Source: Afipia sp. Root123D2
GTDB lineage: Bacteria > Pseudomonadota > Alphaproteobacteria > Rhizobiales > Xanthobacteraceae
Assembly: GCF_001425835.1 (NCBI RefSeq)
Contig: NZ_LMDP01000002.1
Location: 962,828 to 1,026,827, forward strand
Length of the DNA stretch: 64,000 nucleotides
Direction: 5' to 3'
Shown here one piece after another: positions 47,675 to 57,417 of this stretch (position 1 is the first letter of the stretch; each line of letters starts with the position of its first letter). Position numbers and translations under genes: made by a program. A model generated the notes under the pieces. The model searched no databases. It saw nothing but the letters and a program-made list of their open reading frames with translations, and was not told the DNA's origin.

Positions 47675-48673
47675 ATGGAACAGTTGCCCGCGAAAATGAA
47701 CGTCATCGCCATCAGCAAGCCCGGCGGGCCCGAGGTGCTGGTGCCGGAGCAGCGTGATGTGCCGAAACCCGGGCCGAACGAAATCCTGATCAAGGTCGCG
47801 GCAGCCGGCGTCAACCGTCCCGACGTGCTGCAGCGCATGGGACTTTATCCGGTGCCTCCCGGCGCCAGCGATCTGCCCGGCCTTGAAGTTGCCGGCGAAG
47901 TGGTCGCGCTGGGCAGCGGCGCCACCAAGCACAAGCTCGGCGACAAGGTGATGTCGCTCGCCGCCGGCGGCGGTTACGCCGAATATTGCGTGGTGCCCGA
48001 CCTGCACGCCATCACCGTTCCAAAAAACCTGTCGCTGATCGAAGCCGGCGCGATGCCGGAAACCGTGATGACGGTGTGGCACAACGTGTTCAAGCGCGGC
48101 GGCCTCAAGCCCGGCGAGACGCTGCTGATTCACGGCGGCTCTTCCGGAATCGGCACCACCGCGATCCAGATGGCGAAGGCCCATGGTGCAAAGGTGATCA
48201 TCACCGCGGGCTCGAAAGACAAATGCGACGCCTGCCTCAAGCTCGGCGCCGACGTCGCGATCGATTACAAGACGCAGGATTTCGTCGCCGAAGCGAAGGC
48301 CGCGACCGACGGCAAGGGCGTCGATGTCATTCTCGACATGGTCGGCGGCGATTACATCGACCGCAACTATGACGCCGCGGCGGTGGACGGACGCATTGTC
48401 CAGATCGCGTTTCTCGGCGGCCCCAAGGCAACCGCGAATTTCAGCAAGCTGATGATGAAGCGGCTGCACCATACCGGATCGACGCTGCGGCCCCGCTCGG
48501 TCGCCGACAAGGCGGCGATGGTTAAGGCCATCGAGGCCACGGTTGTGCCGTGGATCGCTGCTGGCCGCCTGAAACCCTTGATGGATAGCCAGTTCCCGCT
48601 GAAAGACGCTGCCAAGGCCCATGCCCGCATGGACGGCGGTCAACATATTGGCAAAATTGTGTTGACGGTTTAG
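47675..48673 (+). CDS. NAD(P)H-quinone oxidoreductase (zinc-free MDR family)
   Basis: 332 residues of the medium-chain dehydrogenase/reductase superfamily, PIG3-type quinone reductase. N-terminal GroES-like domain (VAAAGVNRPDVLQRMGLYPVPPGASDLPGLEVAGEV, about 43-78), then a Rossmann fold with LLIHGGSSGIGTTAIQMAKAHGAKVI (about 149-174) binding NADPH. There is no zinc-ligand Cys cluster. It probably reduces quinones or alpha,beta-unsaturated carbonyls. A weak GC hairpin follows at 48675-48692. Confidence 0.9.
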   Translation: MEQLPAKMNVIAISKPGGPEVLVPEQRDVPKPGPNEILIKVAAAGVNRPDVLQRMGLYPVPPGASDLPGLEVAGEVVALGSGATKHKLGDKVMSLAAGGGYAEYCVVPDLHAITVPKNLSLIEAGAMPETVMTVWHNVFKRGGLKPGETLLIHGGSSGIGTTAIQMAKAHGAKVIITAGSKDKCDACLKLGADVAIDYKTQDFVAEAKAATDGKGVDVILDMVGGDYIDRNYDAAAVDGRIVQIAFLGGPKATANFSKLMMKRLHHTGSTLRPRSVADKAAMVKAIEATVVPWIAAGRLKPLMDSQFPLKDAAKAHARMDGGQHIGKIVLTV

Positions 48674-48781
48674 ACCCGGACAACCGGGTCGAAACCCTTT
48701 GATTCACTTCATATTCGTGGCATTTATCGCGTTCCCGCTGGAGGCGTGTTCCCCCGGCGCCGGTAACGCGGAGACCATGCT

Positions 48782-51754
48782 TTGAAGTCGATCAGATGCT
48801 TCGCACTGCGAGCGTCCGAAATCCGAAATGCGTTTCGTGGTGTGGCTCTCGCTCTGACGCTCGGAGTCGTGATGCTTGCCGGCGCGCTGCCGGCGTATGC
48901 GGTCGACGCGATCAGCGTTCGCAGCGATGCACCTGCCATCGATCTCACCGGCATTCTCGACTTCCAGCGCAGCGACACGGACCGCATTCAGGTTTCGACC
49001 GCTCCCGGCACCGACGGCATCGTCCGCCGCATCGAGGTGCGTGCCCGCGAAGGCGGCCACAACTGGGTGGTGTTCGCGCTGACCAACAACACCGATGACC
49101 AGCTCGATCGCCTGATCGTGGTTCCGCACTATCGCATCGTGTCATCGGGACTGCTGTGGCCTGATCTCGGGCAATCGCGCATCGCGACCATCACACCGTC
49201 GTCAGGCGACCGGCCGGAACGGCAGGACAGCGCCACCGCCGACATCTTCCGCCTCACCCTCGATCCCGGCGCCGTCGTCACCTACGTCGCCGAACTGCGC
49301 ACCGACAAGATTCCGCAGCTCTATCTGTGGGAACCGGAAGCTTACAAGGACAAGGTCAACTCCTTCACGCTCTATCAGGGCATCGTCATCGGCATTTCGG
49401 GGCTGCTGGCGCTGGTGCTGACGATCCTGTTCGTGGTCAAGGGCAGCATCATGTTTCCCGCCGCCGCCGCGCTGGCATGGGCGGTGCTGCTCTACATCGG
49501 TGTCGACTTCGGCTTCTGGGGCAAGGTGTTCGATATGTCCGCCGGCGCCGAGCGGATCTGGCGCGCGTCGGGCGAAGCAATGCTGGCGGCAACGCTGCTG
49601 GTGTTCCTGTTCGCCTATCTCAACCTGTCGCGATGGCATGTACGCTATTCGCACATCACCATGGGCTGGCTCGCCTTCCTCGGCGCGCTTGTTGCACTGG
49701 CGTTGTTCGATCCCGCTGTCGCATCAGGCATCGCGCGCGTCTCGCTGGTGATGATCGCGGTGTGCGGCTTCGCGCTGATCGTCTACCTCTCGACTCACGG
49801 CTTCGACCGTGCGGTGCTGTTGATCCCGACCTGGTTCCTGTTCGTGGTCTGGGTGGTCGCGGCAGGCATGACGGTCGCAGGCTCCGTCACCAACGACATC
49901 GTCGGCCCGGCCCTGCTCGGCGGCCTCGTGCTGATCGTGATGCTGATCGGCTTCACGGTGATGCAGCATGCCTTCGCCGGCGGTGGCGCAACCGCCGGCG
50001 TGGTCTCGGACGTCGAACGCCGCGCGCTGGCGCTGACCGGCTCCGGCGATCTGATCTGGGACTGGGACGTCTCCGCCGACAAGGTGTTCACCAGCCCCGA
50101 AACCGAAAGCCTGCTCGGGCTGAAACGCGGCACCCTCGAAGGCCCCGCCGCGAAGTGGCTCGAAGTCCTGCATCCGCTCGATCAGGACCGCTTCCGCGCC
50201 GCGCTCGACAGCGTGCTCGACCAGCGCCGCGGCCGCCTCGTGCAGGATTTCCGCCTGCGCACCCCCGACGGTCATTTCATGTGGTTCGCGCTCAAGGCGC
50301 GTCCGGTGGTCGGCTCCGACGGTGAGGTGGCCCGCGTGGTCGGCACCCTGTCCGACGTCACCGAAACCAAGAACGCCGAAGAACGAATTCTGCACGACTC
50401 GGTGCATGATAACCTCACCGGCCTGCCCAACCGGCAATTGTTCATCGACCGTCTCGGCGCGCTGACCGCATTCGCCAAAAGCACGCCGAACCTGCGCCCC
50501 ACCGTGATGGTGATCGACCTCGACCGCTTCAAGCAGGTCAACGATTCCGTCGGCATCGCGGTCGGCGACTCGATCCTGCTGACGCTGGCGCGACGCCTGA
50601 CCCGCATCCTCAAGCCGCAGGACACGCTGGCGCGGCTCGCCGGCGACCAGTTCGGCCTGCTGCTGACCTCCGAGCATGAGCCGGCGCGGATCACGGCATT
50701 TGCCGAAACCATCCGCAAGACCATCCGCGCGCCGATTGCGTTCAATGAACGCGAGATTTTCCTGACCGCCTCGATCGGCCTCGCCCTCAGCGACCCGCAA
50801 GCGCCGCTGACGGACGAAATCATCAAAGACGCCGAACTGGCGATGTATCACTCCAAGCGCATCGGCGGCGACCGCATCGACGTCTACAAACCGGTGATGC
50901 GCGCCCGCAAAACCGACCGCCTGACGCTGGAGGCCGATCTGCGCCGCGCCATCGAGCGGCAGGAAATCACCATTCTCTATCAGCCGATCATGCGGCTCGA
51001 GGATCGTGTGGTCGCCGGCTTCGAGGCGCTGGCGCGCTGGGATCATCCCAAGCTCGGACGGATGTCGCCGGCGGAATTCATTTCGATTGCCGAAGAAATC
51101 GGCCTGATCGTCGACCTCGGCCTGTTCGTGATGGACACCACCGCCAAGCAACTCGCAATCTGGCAGCGGATGGCTCGTTCACGCGAGCCGGTGTTCGCCA
51201 GTGTCAACGTGTCGTCGCGGCAGTTGCTGCGCCACGATCTGATCCATGACGTGCGCGGCGTGCTGTCGCGCTCGGCCGTGGCGCGCGGCTCGCTCAAGCT
51301 CGAACTGACCGAATCCCTGATCATGGAAAATCCCGAACACGCCGCGCAGATGCTGCACCGGATCAAGGAACTCGGCACCGGCCTGTCGCTCGACGATTTC
51401 GGCACCGGCCATTCGTCGCTGTCCTACCTGCAGCGCTTCCCGTTCGACACCATCAAGATCGACCAGTCGTTCGTGCGGACCACCAACCGCGGCGCGCGGC
51501 CGATCCTGCTGAAATCGATCATCGCGCTGGCCCACGATCTCGGCATGGAAGTGGTAGCGGAAGGCGCGGAGACGGATTCGGATGCGGTCGAGCTCTACCA
51601 GCTCGGCTGCGAATTCGCACAGGGCTTTGCCTTCGGTGAGCCGATGGACGCCGACGCCGCAACCCGCCTGCTCACCGGTGAAAAAACCGAATCCTCGCGG
51701 CCGCGCCGCCGCCCCCTGCGTCCGACACCGACCGTTCCGGCGACGCAGGAATAA
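48782..51754 (+). CDS. Membrane EAL phosphodiesterase with degenerate GGDEF and PAS domains
   Basis: 990 residues. Signal peptide (about 1-40), a periplasmic beta-rich sensor (about 41-195), seven to eight transmembrane helices (about 198-400, a 7TMR-like bundle), PAS (about 415-535), GGDEF and EAL. The cyclase signature reads AGDQF (620-624) in place of GGDEF, so this domain should be inactive or act as a GTP sensor. The EAL domain is intact: EAL 748-750, ELTESLIME, DDFGTGHSSLSYL. It is therefore predicted to degrade cyclic di-GMP. It converges on ogt with 1 bp between stops. Confidence 0.92.
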   Translation: MKSIRCFALRASEIRNAFRGVALALTLGVVMLAGALPAYAVDAISVRSDAPAIDLTGILDFQRSDTDRIQVSTAPGTDGIVRRIEVRAREGGHNWVVFALTNNTDDQLDRLIVVPHYRIVSSGLLWPDLGQSRIATITPSSGDRPERQDSATADIFRLTLDPGAVVTYVAELRTDKIPQLYLWEPEAYKDKVNSFTLYQGIVIGISGLLALVLTILFVVKGSIMFPAAAALAWAVLLYIGVDFGFWGKVFDMSAGAERIWRASGEAMLAATLLVFLFAYLNLSRWHVRYSHITMGWLAFLGALVALALFDPAVASGIARVSLVMIAVCGFALIVYLSTHGFDRAVLLIPTWFLFVVWVVAAGMTVAGSVTNDIVGPALLGGLVLIVMLIGFTVMQHAFAGGGATAGVVSDVERRALALTGSGDLIWDWDVSADKVFTSPETESLLGLKRGTLEGPAAKWLEVLHPLDQDRFRAALDSVLDQRRGRLVQDFRLRTPDGHFMWFALKARPVVGSDGEVARVVGTLSDVTETKNAEERILHDSVHDNLTGLPNRQLFIDRLGALTAFAKSTPNLRPTVMVIDLDRFKQVNDSVGIAVGDSILLTLARRLTRILKPQDTLARLAGDQFGLLLTSEHEPARITAFAETIRKTIRAPIAFNEREIFLTASIGLALSDPQAPLTDEIIKDAELAMYHSKRIGGDRIDVYKPVMRARKTDRLTLEADLRRAIERQEITILYQPIMRLEDRVVAGFEALARWDHPKLGRMSPAEFISIAEEIGLIVDLGLFVMDTTAKQLAIWQRMARSREPVFASVNVSSRQLLRHDLIHDVRGVLSRSAVARGSLKLELTESLIMENPEHAAQMLHRIKELGTGLSLDDFGTGHSSLSYLQRFPFDTIKIDQSFVRTTNRGARPILLKSIIALAHDLGMEVVAEGAETDSDAVELYQLGCEFAQGFAFGEPMDADAATRLLTGEKTESSRPRRRPLRPTPTVPATQE

Positions 51755-51755
51755 T

Positions 51756-52286
51756 TCAGAAACAGGCGCGCTTTCCCGCGCCCGGCGCTGACTGCCTCGC
51801 ACCGAATTTCTGTTCGTGCGCGAGCAGGAAACGTTTCGCTTCGATGCCACCACCGAAGCCGGTGAGCGAGCCGTTCGAGCCGATCACGCGATGGCACGGC
51901 ACAACAATGGGAAACGGATTGGCACCATTGGCTGCGCCCGCTGCCCGGATCGCCGCCGGCTTCCCAATTCGCGCCGCGAGATCGCGATAGGTGATGGTGC
52001 TGCCGTAGGGAACCTCCTGCAACGCGGTCCAGATCGCGTTCTGAAAGCCGGTACCGCCGAGGTGAAGCGACAGCGAGAACGATGTCCGCTTGCCGGCGAA
52101 ATAATCGTCGAGCTGGCGAAACACATCGGCGAACGGCGCGGGATCATTCCGCCATGCCTTCTGCGGGTGATGGACGCGGCTTCCCTGCTGGAATGCGATC
52201 AGCCGCAGGACTTTCGCATCGCCGGCAACAAGCAGCTTTCCGACCGGCGTCTCGGCATAGGCATAACTGGTCGAAATTTCAGACAC
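51756..52286 (-). CDS. ogt: Methylated-DNA--protein-cysteine methyltransferase
   Basis: 176-residue suicide repair protein that takes methyl groups from O6-methylguanine. The acceptor is Cys131 in VVPCHRVIGSNGSLTGFGGG (about 128-147); the DNA-binding helix region is YGSTITYRDLAARIGKPAAIRAAG (about 94-117). Transcribed alone toward the EAL gene. Confidence 0.94.
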   Translation of the reverse strand: MSEISTSYAYAETPVGKLLVAGDAKVLRLIAFQQGSRVHHPQKAWRNDPAPFADVFRQLDDYFAGKRTSFSLSLHLGGTGFQNAIWTALQEVPYGSTITYRDLAARIGKPAAIRAAGAANGANPFPIVVPCHRVIGSNGSLTGFGGGIEAKRFLLAHEQKFGARQSAPGAGKRACF

Positions 52287-52393
52287 GGAAGCTCAATCCA
52301 TTCGACGACGTTTCATACGATCAACCAAACCGTATGCTGCCGACGCCCGGCGGACCACCCGGTTTCCGAACGGTGCATCGGGACACCAGGGCG

Positions 52394-53050
52394 TCAGGCG
52401 TGGCCGGCGTCGTTCGACAGCATGGCGAGGTCGATGCCGATCTTGTCCAGCGCGCGCTGATATTTGTCCTCGACATCGCCGCCGAAGATCAGGTCCGGAT
52501 CGGCCGCGCAATGCAACCAGCCATTGTCCTGGATTTCATGCTCAAGCTGGCCCGGCGCCCAACCGGCATAGCCCAGCGCTAGGATCGCATGTTTCGGACC
52601 GTGGCCTTCGGCGATGGCCTTGAGGATATCCAGCGTCGCGGTCAGGCAAATGCCGTCATCGATCGGTAGCGTGGCGTTCTGGATCGAAAAATCGCTCGAA
52701 TGCAGCACGAAGCCGCGGCCGGTTTCCACCGGCCCGCCTTTCAGCACCCGCATCGATTCCGCGTATTCCGGCAGCCGGATCTGGTCGGCGCGGTCGATGA
52801 TTTCGAGCTGCACCAGCAGTTGCGGAAAATCGATACTGCCCGCAGGCCGGTTGACGATGATACCCATCGCGCCTTCGGCGGAGTGCGCGCAGATGTAGAT
52901 GACCGAGCGCGCGAAGCGCTCATCCTCCATCACCGGCATCGCGACCAGCATCTGGCCGTCGAGATAACCTTGCTCAGGCGCGTCATCGGTCGCAACCGCG
53001 ATCTTGCGGCGGCCACGCGATGTCTTCCTGGGAGACTTTTTCTCGTCCAT
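52394..53050 (-). CDS. yqgE: YqgE/AlgH family protein
   Basis: 218 residues. After a Lys/Arg-rich N-terminal extension of about 30 residues comes [42 protein letters not shown] (about 28-69) and [17 protein letters not shown] (about 158-174), the two conserved blocks. Its cellular role is still uncertain (linked to alginate regulation in Pseudomonas). Divergent from the DsbD-alpha gene. Confidence 0.94.
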   Translation of the reverse strand: MDEKKSPRKTSRGRRKIAVATDDAPEQGYLDGQMLVAMPVMEDERFARSVIYICAHSAEGAMGIIVNRPAGSIDFPQLLVQLEIIDRADQIRLPEYAESMRVLKGGPVETGRGFVLHSSDFSIQNATLPIDDGICLTATLDILKAIAEGHGPKHAILALGYAGWAPGQLEHEIQDNGWLHCAADPDLIFGGDVEDKYQRALDKIGIDLAMLSNDAGHA

Positions 53051-53187
53051 GTCAGGGGACTCTCATTGCCTTGCTTTATCCTGATATTGGGTGCGATTCC
53101 TGTCAATCAATCGCCCGATGCGCGCCTGAATTTGCTATCACAACCTATTCAATGGCTCGGCATTATCCTTCCCGGTAAAGACGTCAT

Positions 53188-54030
53188 ATGATCGACATGG
53201 TTCCCTTCGGCCGGCATACGCGTCTTTTGGGCGCAGCGCTGGCCTGCATGGTCGCGCTCCCGGCGGCACACGCGCAGGATGCGTCGCCGTGGGTGGTAGA
53301 GGCACATTCATCGGCACGATTGCTTGCGGGATCGCGCAACGGTGCCATTCTGCTCGGCGGGCTCGATTTCAAGCTCGAACCGGGCTGGAAGACGTATTGG
53401 CGTACGCCGGGCGATTCAGGCGTCCCGCCTCGCTTCGATTTCTCGAAATCCGAAAACGTCGAGGCTGTCACCATCCTGTGGCCGGCGCCGATGAAATTCG
53501 ACGACGGCGCGGGGGGATTTTCGATCGGCTACAAGAAGCATGTGCTGATCCCGCTGCGGATCGCGCTGAAAAATCCCGACAAGCCGGTGATCCTGCGCGT
53601 GCATGTCGATTATGCGGTCTGTGAAAAACTTTGTGTCCCGGTCGAGTCGCAGCTCGAGCTTCCGTTCACCAGCGTCGCCAGCACTGAGGACAGCGCACTG
53701 AGCGCCGCGATGGACAGCGTTCCGAAGCCCGCCAATGTCGGCGATCCAAATCCGCTCACGATCCGTGACGTCAAGCGTATTGGAGCGAAAAGCGTCGAGG
53801 TCGATGTGATCGCGCCCGACGACAAGGACGCGGCACTGTTCGTCGAAGGGCCGACGCCCGACTGGGCACTGCCTATTCCCAAGCGGATCAAGGGCGGCAG
53901 CCATGACGTTCAACGTTTCGCGTTCGATCTCGAAGGATTGCCGTCCGGCGCCGAGCCAGCCGGCGCCGCCCTGAAATTCACTGTGGTCGGCGACAACCGG
54001 GCCTACGAATTCAACGTCAATCTGCAATAA
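53188..54030 (+). CDS. Periplasmic DsbD-alpha-like thiol protein
   Basis: 280 residues. A signal peptide ends at HAQD (about residue 30). The rest is the immunoglobulin-like DsbD N-terminal domain (cDsbDalpha): GLDFKLEPGWKTYWRTPGDSGVPP (about 58-81) and YAVCEKLCVPVESQL (142-156), where Cys145 and Cys149 are the redox pair. There is no membrane core or thioredoxin domain as in full DsbD, so it needs another protein (a CcdA-type partner elsewhere) for electrons. A peroxiredoxin gene follows on the same strand. Confidence 0.85.
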   Translation: MIDMVPFGRHTRLLGAALACMVALPAAHAQDASPWVVEAHSSARLLAGSRNGAILLGGLDFKLEPGWKTYWRTPGDSGVPPRFDFSKSENVEAVTILWPAPMKFDDGAGGFSIGYKKHVLIPLRIALKNPDKPVILRVHVDYAVCEKLCVPVESQLELPFTSVASTEDSALSAAMDSVPKPANVGDPNPLTIRDVKRIGAKSVEVDVIAPDDKDAALFVEGPTPDWALPIPKRIKGGSHDVQRFAFDLEGLPSGAEPAGAALKFTVVGDNRAYEFNVNLQ

Positions 54031-54119
54031 CGCTCGGCCCCTACGCACGCAGCGAACCGGCTTCGGTTTCGCCGCGAAGTGATCTAAGACAATCCCATTG
54101 ATCCCACGGAGATATCCCC

Positions 54120-54605
54120 ATGACCATTAAAGTCGGCGACCGCCTGCCTGAATCGAAGTTTCGCGTGATGACTGCGGACGGTCCGCAGGTCAAAACCACC
54201 GATGACATCTTCAAGGGCAAGAAGGTGGCGCTGTTCGCCGTTCCCGGCGCCTATACCGGCACATGTCACAAGATGCACATGCCGAGCATTTTTCTGAACG
54301 CCTACGCGATCAAGGAAAAGGGCGTCGACACCATTGCCGTGGTTTCGGTCAACGACGTGTTCGTGATGAATGCGTGGAAGCGCGACACCGACCAGCGAGA
54401 CGAAGCGACCTTCCTCGCCGACGGCAACGCCGAATTCGCCAAGGCCATCGGCCTCGAACTCGATGCCTCCGCCAACGGCCTCGGCATCCGCTCCAAGCGC
54501 TACTCGATGCTGGTCGAGGACGGCGTGGTGAAATCGCTCAACCTCGAGCCCAATCCCGGCAAGGTTGAAGTCTCCGGCGGCGACACCTTCCTGTCGCAGT
54601 TGTAA
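54120..54605 (+). CDS. Peroxiredoxin (Prx5/AhpE-like)
   Basis: 161 residues. The peroxidatic Cys49 is in VPGAYTGTCHKMHMPSI, the Prx5-type P-G-x-x-T-x-x-C motif. No obvious resolving Cys is seen in the rest, so the reductant may be glutathione or glutaredoxin. The substrate is likely organic peroxide or H2O2. Located 89 bp downstream of the DsbD-alpha gene, perhaps a thiol-redox pair. Confidence 0.93.
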   Translation: MTIKVGDRLPESKFRVMTADGPQVKTTDDIFKGKKVALFAVPGAYTGTCHKMHMPSIFLNAYAIKEKGVDTIAVVSVNDVFVMNAWKRDTDQRDEATFLADGNAEFAKAIGLELDASANGLGIRSKRYSMLVEDGVVKSLNLEPNPGKVEVSGGDTFLSQL

Positions 54606-54645
54606 GAATCCCCTTACAACTCATCATCGCTTGACGAACGCTGCT

Positions 54646-54672
54646 GTCATGCCCGGCCTTGTGCCGGGCATC
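54646..54672. repeat. Intergenic palindromic repeat, copy 4
   Basis: GTCATGCCCGGCC, TTGT, then GCCGGGCATC, same unit as copies at 31344, 35791 and 35844. It lies 41 bp after the peroxiredoxin stop. Confidence 0.75.
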
Positions 54673-54705
54673 TCGTTTAGGGACGCATTGTGCCTCATGA
54701 ACCGG

Positions 54706-54770
54706 GATGGCCGGAACATGAGCGAGCGAAGCGACGTCGTTCTTCGAATGGCTACGCCCGGCGATGACAG
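54706..54770. repeat. Dispersed intergenic repeat, type 2, copy 2 (inverted)
   Basis: Reverse complement of the unit at 38281-38347, with core GTAGCCATTCGAAGAACGAC on the minus strand. Together with copy 4 it forms a mosaic of both repeat types between the peroxiredoxin and rnhA genes. Confidence 0.65.
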
Positions 54771-54778
54771 ATTGGGAT

Positions 54779-55228
54779 TTATCGATTTTCCTTCAGCCCG
54801 TCGCGCGCCAGTTGATCGGCGCGTTCGTTCTCGGCGTGCCCGGCATGGCCCTTGATCCAGTGCCAGCGCACGTCGTGCGCCTTTAATGCCGCATCGAGGC
54901 GCTGCCACAAATCGACATTCTTCACCGGTTTCTTGTCGGCAGTGCGCCAGCCGTTGCGTTTCCAGTTATGAATCCAGCTGGTGATGCCCTGCCGCACATA
55001 CTGGCTGTCGGTGGTGAGATCGACTGACGCAGGTTTCTTCAGCGCTTCCAGCGCCGAGATCGCCGCCAGCAACTCCATCCGGTTGTTGGTGGTCGGATTC
55101 TCGCCGCCCTTCAGTTCTTTCTCGACGTCACCGAAACGCAGGATCGCGCCCCAGCCGCCCGGCCCCGGATTTCCGGAGCAGGCGCCATCGGTGAAAATCG
55201 TGACATTCGGCAGCTTCGGTTCGCTCAC
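54779..55228 (-). CDS. rnhA: Ribonuclease HI
   Basis: Cuts RNA in RNA-DNA hybrids. 149 residues from a GTG start at 55226-55228, which overlaps the thrB stop as GTGA. The catalytic acids are in [15 protein letters not shown] (D14), [10 protein letters not shown] (E52), [11 protein letters not shown] (D74) and [10 protein letters not shown] (D138). An upstream in-frame ATG at 55516 would run deep into thrB and is rejected. Confidence 0.95.
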   Translation of the reverse strand: MSEPKLPNVTIFTDGACSGNPGPGGWGAILRFGDVEKELKGGENPTTNNRMELLAAISALEALKKPASVDLTTDSQYVRQGITSWIHNWKRNGWRTADKKPVKNVDLWQRLDAALKAHDVRWHWIKGHAGHAENERADQLARDGLKENR

Positions 55229-56205
55229 GCAACGAACCCCGGTTCGTCGAGGCCGTAATCGCGGATGCCGGCGACGCTCTGGTTGAAGCGCAGCTTGCGG
55301 ACATATTCGAGTGGGTCCTTCGGCCTCACCAGCGCGCCCGGGGGCACGTTGAGCCAGTCGACCAGCCGCGTCAGCAGGAAACGCAGTGCGGCGCCCCGCG
55401 CCAGCAGCGGCAGCGCCTTCCGTTCGGCCGCCGACAGCGTACGCACCTTGGAATACGCATTGAGAAACGCGCGCGCCTTGGTGACGTTGAACGAGTGGTC
55501 GGGTTCGAAACACCACGCGTTGAGGCAGATCGCCACGTCGTAGGCCAGAATGTCGTTACAGGCGAAATAGAAATCGATCAGGCCCGACAGCTTGTCGCCG
55601 AGAAACAGCACATTGTCCGGAAACAGATCGGCGTGGATCACGCCACGCGGCAAATCGCGCGGCCACGATTTTTCTAGATGATCGAGTTCGGCGGCGAGAA
55701 AGTCATGCAGGCCGTGCCGCAACTCGTCCGCGCGCGAAGCCGCCACATCGAACAACGGCCGCCAGCCCGACACCGACAGCGCGTTGGCGCGCGTCATCGT
55801 AAAATCACCGCCAGCCAGATGCAGCTTCGCCAGCGCATCGCCGACGGCAGCACAATGCGACGCGTTCGGTTTGCGCGGCCAGACGCCTTCGAGAAAATCA
55901 ATGATGGCGGCGGGCCGCCCGGCCAGTTGACCGAGGATCTCACTCTTGTTGTTTTTCACCGGCTGCGGGCAGTTGATTCCGCGCGACGCCAGATGCGCCA
56001 TCAGGCCCAGAAAAAAAGGCAGGTCGTCCTTCGCCACACGCTTCTCGTAGAGCGTGAGAAAGAAATAGCCCGACGTGGTGTGCAGCAGGAAATTGGAGTT
56101 CTCGACGCCCTCGGCGATGCCCTTGTAGGACAACAGCTCGCCGATGCCGTAGCCGGACAGAAAGCTCTCGAGTTCCTCGGCACCGACGTCCGTATAAACG
56201 GCCAC
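55225..56205 (-). CDS. thrB: Homoserine kinase (ThrB type II)
   Basis: 326 residues of the aminoglycoside phosphotransferase/choline kinase-like homoserine kinase found in alphaproteobacteria. [18 protein letters not shown] (about 27-44) is the nucleotide loop, [17 protein letters not shown] (about 186-202) the catalytic HxDxxxxN block, and [18 protein letters not shown] (about 207-224) the metal-binding D-F motif. It makes O-phosphohomoserine for threonine. It sits 6 bp after ispH and is coupled to rnhA; ispH-thrB-rnhA is a common Rhizobiales operon. Confidence 0.94.
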   Translation of the reverse strand: MAVYTDVGAEELESFLSGYGIGELLSYKGIAEGVENSNFLLHTTSGYFFLTLYEKRVAKDDLPFFLGLMAHLASRGINCPQPVKNNKSEILGQLAGRPAAIIDFLEGVWPRKPNASHCAAVGDALAKLHLAGGDFTMTRANALSVSGWRPLFDVAASRADELRHGLHDFLAAELDHLEKSWPRDLPRGVIHADLFPDNVLFLGDKLSGLIDFYFACNDILAYDVAICLNAWCFEPDHSFNVTKARAFLNAYSKVRTLSAAERKALPLLARGAALRFLLTRLVDWLNVPPGALVRPKDPLEYVRKLRFNQSVAGIRDYGLDEPGFVA

Positions 56206-56211
56206 GCGTCC

Positions 56212-57186
56212 CTACTCCGCCGCGTTCTCGTGCCGCAGCGGGCGCGGCAACGGGAAGAATTCGTTTTCTTCCGCGGCCGAAACCGTTTCGACGCTCAGCG
56301 TGTAATGCTGGGCGAACGCGTCCATGATTTCCTCGACGATCACTTCCGGCGCCGACGCGCCCGCGGTGATACCGAGCCGCTTGACGCCTTCGAACATCGA
56401 CCAGTCGAGTTCGGAAGCGCGCTGCACCAGCACCGAACGCGTGCAGCCCTCGCGCTCCGCCACTTCGCGCAAGCGCTGCGAGTTCGACGAGTTGGGCGAG
56501 CCCACCACCACCATGGCATCGACGAACGGCGCCACCTTCTTCACCGCCGCCTGGCGGTTGGTGGTGGCGTAGCAGATGTCCTCCTTGTGAGGACCGTCGA
56601 TATTCGGGAAGCGTTCCTTGAGAACGTCAACGATTTCCCTTGTGTCGTCGATCGACAGCGTGGTCTGGGTGACGAAGGCGAGCTTGTCCGGGTCCTTCGG
56701 CTGGAAGGCCCGCGCCGCATCCATGGTCTCGATCAGGACCACTGCGCCCTTGGGCAGCTGGCCGAGAGTGCCGACCACTTCCGGATGGCCGGCGTGACCG
56801 ATCAGGACGATCTCGCGGCCGCGCTTGAAATGAATCGCGGCCTCGCGGTGAACCTTGGTCACCAGCGGGCAGGTCGCGTCCAGAGTGAAAAAATTGCGCT
56901 TGTCGGCCTCGTTCGGGATCGCCTTGGGAACCCCATGGGCCGAAAATACCACCGGGGCATCCGTTTGCGGGATTTCGTCAAGTTCCGCGACGAAAATGGC
57001 GCCCTTGTCGCGCAGGCTTTCCACCACGTAGCGGTTATGCACGATTTCGTGACGGACATAGACCGGTGCGCCATAGAGCTTCAGAGCCCGTTCCACGGTA
57101 TCAATTGCCCGCACCACCCCGGCACAGAAGCCGCGGGGAGAGCACAAAACAATGGCGAGGGGCGGTTTTTGAGCGTCCATGGTCAT
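56212..57186 (-). CDS. ispH: 4-hydroxy-3-methylbut-2-enyl diphosphate reductase IspH
   Basis: Last enzyme of the MEP pathway, making IPP and DMAPP with a 4Fe-4S cluster. 324 residues; the three cluster cysteines are in [27 protein letters not shown] and [20 protein letters not shown] and SANGVPK-type segments (here [14 protein letters not shown]) are also present. ATG at 57184-57186 is taken; ATG at 57180 or 57207 is possible. Confidence 0.96.
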   Translation of the reverse strand: MTMDAQKPPLAIVLCSPRGFCAGVVRAIDTVERALKLYGAPVYVRHEIVHNRYVVESLRDKGAIFVAELDEIPQTDAPVVFSAHGVPKAIPNEADKRNFFTLDATCPLVTKVHREAAIHFKRGREIVLIGHAGHPEVVGTLGQLPKGAVVLIETMDAARAFQPKDPDKLAFVTQTTLSIDDTREIVDVLKERFPNIDGPHKEDICYATTNRQAAVKKVAPFVDAMVVVGSPNSSNSQRLREVAEREGCTRSVLVQRASELDWSMFEGVKRLGITAGASAPEVIVEEIMDAFAQHYTLSVETVSAAEENEFFPLPRPLRHENAAE

Positions 57187-57417
57187 TTCGAGCCGGAATC
57201 GAGCCAATAAAGGCCAATAAAAGGGACCTGACGGTGCCGAACAGGGGTACAGGCAGGACAGGACTTGGGACCGCCCTCCCCTTCATGTCAAGGGCCGATG
57301 CCGCGCCCATTGCACGGCTGCCCCCCGACGGACTATATAGGGACGAAATTCCCGTCATCACCGATGACCAGACGGCTTCGCTCCGCAAGGGCGGGCGAAG
57401 CGTAAAGGAGATTTGCC

